Positions 7,262 to 11,106 of a stretch of 11,106 bases of DNA are shown in pieces. The notes below the pieces were generated by a model. It had not been told where the DNA came from. It ran no database searches and worked only from the letters and a program-made list of their open reading frames with translations. Each line of letters starts with the position of its first letter. Position 1 is the stretch's first letter. Both the position numbers and the translations under genes were made by a program. Source of the DNA: Bacteroidales bacterium (GTDB taxonomy: Bacteria; Bacteroidota; Bacteroidia; Bacteroidales; B18-G4); assembly GCA_023132505.1 (NCBI GenBank), contig JAGLYE010000032.1, positions 1-11,106 on the forward strand, given 5' to 3'.

Positions 7262-9673
7262 CTACTTGATCAATGTGATCTTTCTGTCGACCTGAATATC
7301 ACCAACTTGCAGCCTTAGCATATAAATCCCCGCAGGATAATCGCTGAGGTCAATAGTGATCTTTTCAGTTTCTTCGGAAATATACTGTTGATAAACGATC
7401 TCTCCTTTTGCATTCATCACATTCACTTGTGATCCCTTAAGATCATTCTGTCCGGGATCCAGTACAAAACTCCCCCTGGCTGGGTTAGGATAAACAGTAA
7501 GCATTTCATCCAGCGATGATTCATCAATCCCAACACCGCCTACATGAATATAATTTCCCTTTATAATGAATTGGGTTCCCAGGTCATTACTTACCGTCAG
7601 CTTTACATCATAGTCCCCTGTTGAATTGTATGTAATAGCAGAAGGATCCTGTCCATTATAGCTTCCCGGGCTACCGCCAAAGAATTTCCAGGACCATGAA
7701 GTCGGGTTATTTATGGACATATCTGTAAAGATCACGCTTTCTCCTGCGAGTATATTTGTTGCATCGGCTTCAAAGTCGGCAAATGGGCCATCTACAACAA
7801 CAAAATCTTCTTTCGTGATAGAATCTGCGCCATATTCATTTAAAGCAACGAGTTTAACATCATAAGCTCCCTGGGTATCATACTGAATGCCGCCCGGGTT
7901 TTGCTCATTAGATGTTTCCGGTGTTCCACCGGAGAAGGTCCATGTCCACTCTGTGGGATCTCCTGATGTTTCATCCGTAAAATCAGTGGTTTCGCCTGAT
8001 GTAAGGTAGGTGTTCGATGCGGAAAAATTAGCCAGCGGGGATCCTACAATGATCATTTCTATGCTGTCTTTGCTTGCTGTACCAATGGTATTTGAAACTT
8101 CCAGGGTAACATCATACCTTCCTGCTGTATTGTATATGATCTCAGGAGGTACCTGGCCTGTATATGAAGCAGGGGTTCCGCCTTCAAAGGTCCAGTCCCA
8201 TTCAAGAGGGTTACCGGTAGTCAAATCTTCGAAGATCACAGATTCACCGGTCTGCAGGCTGGTCTGGTCAGCAGCGAAATCCGGGTCAGGTGCAGTACCT
8301 GTATAGGTTCCTTCCCATCTCTCCGGTCCGTAGTCACCGGGATCAAGCCATGGTTTCAGGCGCTGGCTGCTGGCAGGCCCCATCTTATCCCACGACCAAT
8401 ATACTTTACCATAAAGGCTGTAGCTCGGGTTATTACAATCATCAGCAGGGCCTCCTGTCAGGTCACCTACCACCAATCCATCCTGGCTGAAAAGCGGAGA
8501 CCCGGATGAACCACCTTCAGTAATAGAAGTACCATGAGGGGTCTCGGCCCAGTATGTCTTCCAATGCGACAATACGCCATTATTATTCCACTGTGATGAC
8601 GTAAGCTGATAGTTATATGTCGATATTTTTTTGATATCCCCCATAGGGTGATGAATATTCACACCGCTGTCTGCACCGATGTTCGTCCTGTCCCATCCGT
8701 TAAAATATGCTGAGTATGATGCCGGAACATTTGTTTTCAATTCCAGCAAAAGAAAATCTGACCCCGTAGTATAACCACCCTCAGCCCTTTTAGTACAGCC
8801 TGTCATAGTGTAGTTGGAAGGGCCCCAGTTGCCGGCACAGGTAGAAGATTCATAGTTAAAATAAAAGACCCACACATTCAGATCCGCAATTGAAGCCCCT
8901 TCCCCGCAATGGAATGCAGTGAGTAAATAGGGGGTCATGTCCTGCTCGGTATTATTGATCAATGATCCCGAGCAGAGATAATATGCATACCCGATCTTCA
9001 TAAACTGTTTCACCACACCCCTTTTCTCATCCTGCCAGTTATCGCCTTCCGGTGAACAGTTGATGTTGATCATACACCAGGCAGCGCCTCCTCTTTCAGG
9101 GCTGCTTTCAAAATATACGCCACGGTAGGTGTAAGAAACTTCGGAAATGCTAATCAGAGGTTCGATGCTTTGCCCGGCCGGCTGATAATACTCCAGGATC
9201 ACCACATCGCCTTCGACCAGCTGGTTGGAAAATACACAATCGGGGTTATTGTTTTCTTCTGTGTATGCCCCGATAATATTGGTCTTCTCTTCATTATACA
9301 GATACAGCTCACCACCAAAAGGTAGCCAGAAGTTATCATAATAAACACCCAGTGCAAGGGCTCCTTCCACTTCCAAACTCAGGCGCCAGATCCTTCCACC
9401 ATCAGGAAGATCAGTCCATTCACCTGAATTATCAATGCTCAGGTTCACAGGAACCGACACTCCGGCACGATACGGTAAAGGTTTGGCTAAGTCCTCAGCC
9501 CTGATCACTGTCATATCTGGAGCTTCAAGCTCCCTATAGTCAATTTTTTCAGACAAGTTTTCATATAATGAGCTCTGCGGAACGCCCGGCACAGACCGCT
9601 GTGCCTGCAGGCTCTGGGTCAATGATAATGACAACGCAGCAAGCACTATCATTAGAGTAAACAGCTTTTTCAT
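7262..9673 (-). CDS. Secreted lysyl-endopeptidase-fold serine protease with three PKD domains and T9SS sorting domain
   Basis: An 803-residue preproenzyme. Signal peptide 1-24 (L-Q-A|Q), propeptide to about 194, predicted mature start G195 after R194 (PER|GGAAWC), protease domain to about 455. Catalytic residues are H255 (T-A-F-H-C-G), D306 (T-G-S-D-F) and S390 (G-S-S-G-S-P). Six Cys match the disulfides of Achromobacter protease I, plus one extra in M-T-G-C-T-K. The Lys-selecting Asp is replaced by Ser (S419, before L-Y-G-K), so Lys specificity is not expected; the real specificity is unknown. Three PKD domains follow (463-544, 545-628, 629-712), each with a W-x-W-x-F-x-G-G-x-P core, probably spacers or substrate/surface binders. 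The T9SS type A domain has YPNP at 728-731 and ends K-I-T-L-I-K. Tandem paralogue of the 622-residue protease, with aligned propeptides (LPYRAG versus VPYRIG). Confidence 0.9.
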   Translation of the reverse strand: MKKLFTLMIVLAALSLSLTQSLQAQRSVPGVPQSSLYENLSEKIDYRELEAPDMTVIRAEDLAKPLPYRAGVSVPVNLSIDNSGEWTDLPDGGRIWRLSLEVEGALALGVYYDNFWLPFGGELYLYNEEKTNIIGAYTEENNNPDCVFSNQLVEGDVVILEYYQPAGQSIEPLISISEVSYTYRGVYFESSPERGGAAWCMININCSPEGDNWQDEKRGVVKQFMKIGYAYYLCSGSLINNTEQDMTPYLLTAFHCGEGASIADLNVWVFYFNYESSTCAGNWGPSNYTMTGCTKRAEGGYTTGSDFLLLELKTNVPASYSAYFNGWDRTNIGADSGVNIHHPMGDIKKISTYNYQLTSSQWNNNGVLSHWKTYWAETPHGTSITEGGSSGSPLFSQDGLVVGDLTGGPADDCNNPSYSLYGKVYWSWDKMGPASSQRLKPWLDPGDYGPERWEGTYTGTAPDPDFAADQTSLQTGESVIFEDLTTGNPLEWDWTFEGGTPASYTGQVPPEIIYNTAGRYDVTLEVSNTIGTASKDSIEMIIVGSPLANFSASNTYLTSGETTDFTDETSGDPTEWTWTFSGGTPETSNEQNPGGIQYDTQGAYDVKLVALNEYGADSITKEDFVVVDGPFADFEADATNILAGESVIFTDMSINNPTSWSWKFFGGSPGSYNGQDPSAITYNSTGDYDVKLTVSNDLGTQFIIKGNYIHVGGVGIDESSLDEMLTVYPNPARGSFVLDPGQNDLKGSQVNVMNAKGEIVYQQYISEETEKITIDLSDYPAGIYMLRLQVGDIQVDRKITLIK

Positions 9674-9707
9674 TTGCAGGTTTATTTTTTAGGTTGTTAA
9701 TCAATCG

Positions 9708-9715
9708 CAAAGATA
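9708..9715 (-). promoter_or_regulatory. -7 box TATCTTTG, putative promoter of the 803-residue protease
   Basis: On the minus strand this is a perfect TAnnTTTG match, 34 bases before the ATG at 9673, which gives a normal leader of about 30 bases. The -33 position falls inside the heptamer array that begins at 9724, and no TTTG is seen there on this strand. Changes in array length would alter the sequence upstream of this box. Confidence 0.6.
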
Positions 9716-9723
9716 CAATTAAA

Positions 9724-9793
9724 GTTTTGAGTGTTGAGTTTTGAGTTTTGAGTGTTGAGTGTTGAGGGTTGAGTGTTGAGGGTTGAGTGTTGA
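9724..9793. repeat. Heptanucleotide tandem array, 10 units of GTGTTGA type
   Basis: Ten perfectly phased 7-base units read, in order, GTTTTGA, GTGTTGA, GTTTTGA, GTTTTGA, GTGTTGA, GTGTTGA, GGGTTGA, GTGTTGA, GGGTTGA, GTGTTGA. Variation is confined to unit positions 2 and 3, and both are G/T only; the other five positions are invariant. The array is non-coding and begins 8 bases beyond the -7 box of the minus-strand protease gene. The strand bias (no C on +) is complete. Confidence 0.95.
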
Positions 9794-9813
9794 GTTAGTT
9801 ATAAGTTATTAGT

Positions 9814-9890
<77 letters not shown>

Positions 9891-9908
9891 CATAACAGAC
9901 CTTTTTAC

Positions 9909-9939
9909 TTGCAATCCCCGTCTTTAGCATGTATTTTTG
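9909..9939 (+). promoter_or_regulatory. Putative hldD promoter: TTG, 20-base spacer, TATTTTTG
   Basis: TTG at 9909-9911 and TATTTTTG at 9932-9939 match the Bacteroidota -33/-7 pattern (TTG and TAnnTTTG) at close to the usual spacing. Transcription would begin near 9944, giving a leader of about 12 bases to the ATG at 9956. This box overlaps an in-frame upstream ATG (9929), which argues against that codon being the start. Confidence 0.65.
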
Positions 9940-9955
9940 TAAAAAAGATCCTAGC

Positions 9956-10921
9956 ATGATAGTAGTAACAGGTGCAGCAGGTTTCATCGGGAGTGTAATG
10001 GTTGGAAAACTAAATAACAAAGGCTTTACCGATATTGTCCCTGTTGATGATTTTTCCAGACCGGAGAAAGAGAAAAACCTTTCAAACAAAGCTATTCGGG
10101 AAAAAGTTGACAGAAATATGTTTTTCGACTGGCTCGAAAAGAATTACAGAGATGTGGACTTTATCTTTCATCTTGGTGCCCGTACCGATACTACCGAGTT
10201 TGATATGTCGGTCTTTGATAAGCTCAACCTGAATTACTCCAAGGATATATGGAATGCCTGCGTGGAATATGGTATTCCGCTGATATATGCATCCTCTGCA
10301 GCCACCTACGGTATGGGAGAGCTGGGCTATAACGACAGGCATGACATCATCCCCGAGTTAAAGCCATTGAATCCCTATGGTGAATCAAAAAATGAATTCG
10401 ATAAATGGGTGCTTACACAAAAGGCAAAGCCGGAATTCTGGGCAGGCTTGAAATTTTTCAATGTATACGGACCCAACGAATTTCATAAGGGCAGGATGGC
10501 ATCCGTCATCTTTCATGCTTATAATCAAATCAAAGATACAGGGGAGGTAAAGCTTTTCAAATCCCATCATCATGAGTATAATGACGGCATGCAGCTTCGC
10601 GATTTTATATATGTGAAAGATGTTGTTAATGTGATGTATTTCCTGATGACTTTCAGGGAAAAATCCGGTATTTATAATCTGGGTACCGGCACTGCCCGTA
10701 CCTTCCTTGACCTTGCAAAAGGGACGTTCAAGGCAATGAACTTTGAGCCAAAAATCGAATTCATTGACACCCCTGAAGACATCCGCCACAAATACCAGTA
10801 TTTCACTGAAGCGAATATGTCTAAACTCAGGAACGTTGGGTACACAAGTGCTTTTTACTCCCTTGAACAAGGCATTGAAGAGTATGTACAGGGGTTTCTG
10901 TTGAAAAACAGGCACTTTTGA
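9956..10921 (+). CDS. hldD: ADP-L-glycero-D-manno-heptose 6-epimerase
   Basis: The enzyme inverts C-6 of ADP-D-glycero-D-manno-heptose to give the L,D-heptose used in the LPS inner core; it is a cytoplasmic, NADP-dependent short-chain dehydrogenase/reductase. The protein is 321 residues (E. coli HldD 310). It starts [12 protein letters not shown] with the Rossmann glycine motif at 6-12. D31 and K38 match the E. coli NADP-binding residues, Y141 and K145 form the YxxxK pair (E. coli Y140/K144), and K178 in H-K-G-R-M-A-S-V matches the second catalytic base. The start at 9956 is preferred over the in-frame ATG at 9929: it places the Rossmann strand at the N-terminus as in the family, and a -7 box overlaps 9929. 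It is divergent from the protease gene. In this phylum the product may feed LPS or another heptose-containing surface glycan. Confidence 0.93.
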   Translation: MIVVTGAAGFIGSVMVGKLNNKGFTDIVPVDDFSRPEKEKNLSNKAIREKVDRNMFFDWLEKNYRDVDFIFHLGARTDTTEFDMSVFDKLNLNYSKDIWNACVEYGIPLIYASSAATYGMGELGYNDRHDIIPELKPLNPYGESKNEFDKWVLTQKAKPEFWAGLKFFNVYGPNEFHKGRMASVIFHAYNQIKDTGEVKLFKSHHHEYNDGMQLRDFIYVKDVVNVMYFLMTFREKSGIYNLGTGTARTFLDLAKGTFKAMNFEPKIEFIDTPEDIRHKYQYFTEANMSKLRNVGYTSAFYSLEQGIEEYVQGFLLKNRHF

Positions 10922-10998
10922 TATCAGAAATAGTGGTGTCCGGTTAAAACTTCATCGGGCTCTTACTGAATGTCTGTTGCAAGTTTGATGCGAATTAC

Positions 10999-11019
10999 TC
11001 GACTCCGCTCGTGATGACA
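10999..11019. repeat. REP-like dispersed motif (CGAGCGGAGTCGA type)
   Basis: The plus strand reads TCGACTCCGCTCGTGATGAC. Its complement, TGTCATCACGAGCGGAGTCG, resembles short REP-like sequences of the form GTCAT..CGAGCGGAGTCGAG that I recall scattered between genes in many Bacteroidota genomes. It is GC-rich within AT-rich surroundings and non-coding. Only one copy lies in the window, so repetition cannot be shown here. Confidence 0.4.
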
Positions 11020-11039
11020 ATTTATCTTTTTTTTAGCTT

Positions 11040-11103
11040 GGAAGGGCGCGGCGCTCTAGCGAAGTAGCAAATAAAAAACTAAAGTTTGGCGCCGCGCCCT
11101 TCC
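11040..11103. repeat. Perfect 15-bp GC-rich inverted repeat with AT-rich 34-base loop
   Basis: The arms at 11040-11054 (GGAAGGGCGCGGCGC) and 11089-11103 are exact reverse complements. The loop (11055-11088) includes AAATAAAAAACTAAAG. A run of eight T (11027-11034) lies just before the left arm, and the right arm is followed by TTG at the window end. There is no T-run after the stem on either strand, so it does not look like a standard terminator. It could be a REP/MITE-like element or a structured RNA element; the window ends too soon to tell. The rest of 10922-11106 shows no gene. Confidence 0.85.
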
Positions 11104-11106
11104 TTG

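Noticed and set aside
9929..9955. In-frame upstream ATG of hldD adding nine residues (MYFCKKDPS)
   Set aside because: HldD proteins begin at the Rossmann strand, the catalytic residue numbering fits a start at 9956, and a good -7 box (9932-9939) overlaps the upstream ATG.
10385..10915. Antisense open frame (176 codons) inside hldD
   Set aside because: It is the shadow of a well-supported hldD and shows no motif, signal peptide or start-site context.
11040..11103. Intrinsic terminator for hldD
   Set aside because: No T-run follows the stem on either strand; the T-run lies before the left arm, and the element is about 120 bases past the hldD stop.

Overview
The window reads as chromosomal DNA of a Gram-negative member of the Bacteroidota (Bacteroidetes), probably a Bacteroidales-like or related lineage known mainly from drafts. 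Four things support this. Three proteins end in type IX secretion (T9SS) type A sorting domains with the Y-P-N-P signature. The promoter boxes fit the Bacteroidota consensus TAnnTTTG. Start codons lack Shine-Dalgarno sequences. There is an LPS-heptose gene (hldD). No tRNA, rRNA, transposase, phage or CRISPR feature was found.

Layout, left to right. Positions 2-79 (+) hold the last 25 codons of an RdgB/HAM1 nucleotide pyrophosphatase, ending one base from the stop of a convergent D-alanine--D-alanine ligase, ddl (81-1064, -). Divergent from ddl is a tight three-gene operon on + (1217-5267). It encodes a membrane-anchored protein with three PASTA domains and no kinase, a 715-residue T9SS-exported protein of unknown function, and an RluD-type 23S rRNA pseudouridine synthase. 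Convergent with that operon are two paralogous secreted serine proteases on - (5285-7153 and 7262-9673). Both are close relatives of Achromobacter lysyl endopeptidase (protease I), with a signal peptide, a propeptide, a trypsin-fold domain, one or three PKD domains and a T9SS sorting domain. Each has its own -7 box, and a strong intrinsic terminator lies between them. A 282-base divergent spacer (9674-9955) carries two different heptanucleotide tandem arrays. After it comes hldD on + (9956-10921), ADP-L-glycero-D-manno-heptose 6-epimerase. The last 185 bases contain no gene but hold a REP-like motif and a perfect 15-bp GC-rich inverted repeat around an AT-rich loop.

How it fits together: most genes concern the cell envelope (peptidoglycan precursor synthesis, a peptidoglycan/PASTA-type membrane protein, LPS heptose, T9SS surface proteins), with housekeeping genes between them. 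The most informative observation is the divergence of the two neighbouring proteases. The downstream one keeps the Asp that gives lysyl endopeptidase its Lys preference (D418) and has Lys at the predicted pro/mature junction. The upstream one has Ser at the gap-free equivalent position (S419) and Arg at the junction. They therefore probably differ in substrate and possibly in activation route. Nothing in the window amounts to a clearly new multi-gene system. The protease pair, the heptamer arrays and the terminal inverted-repeat element are the parts worth following up.
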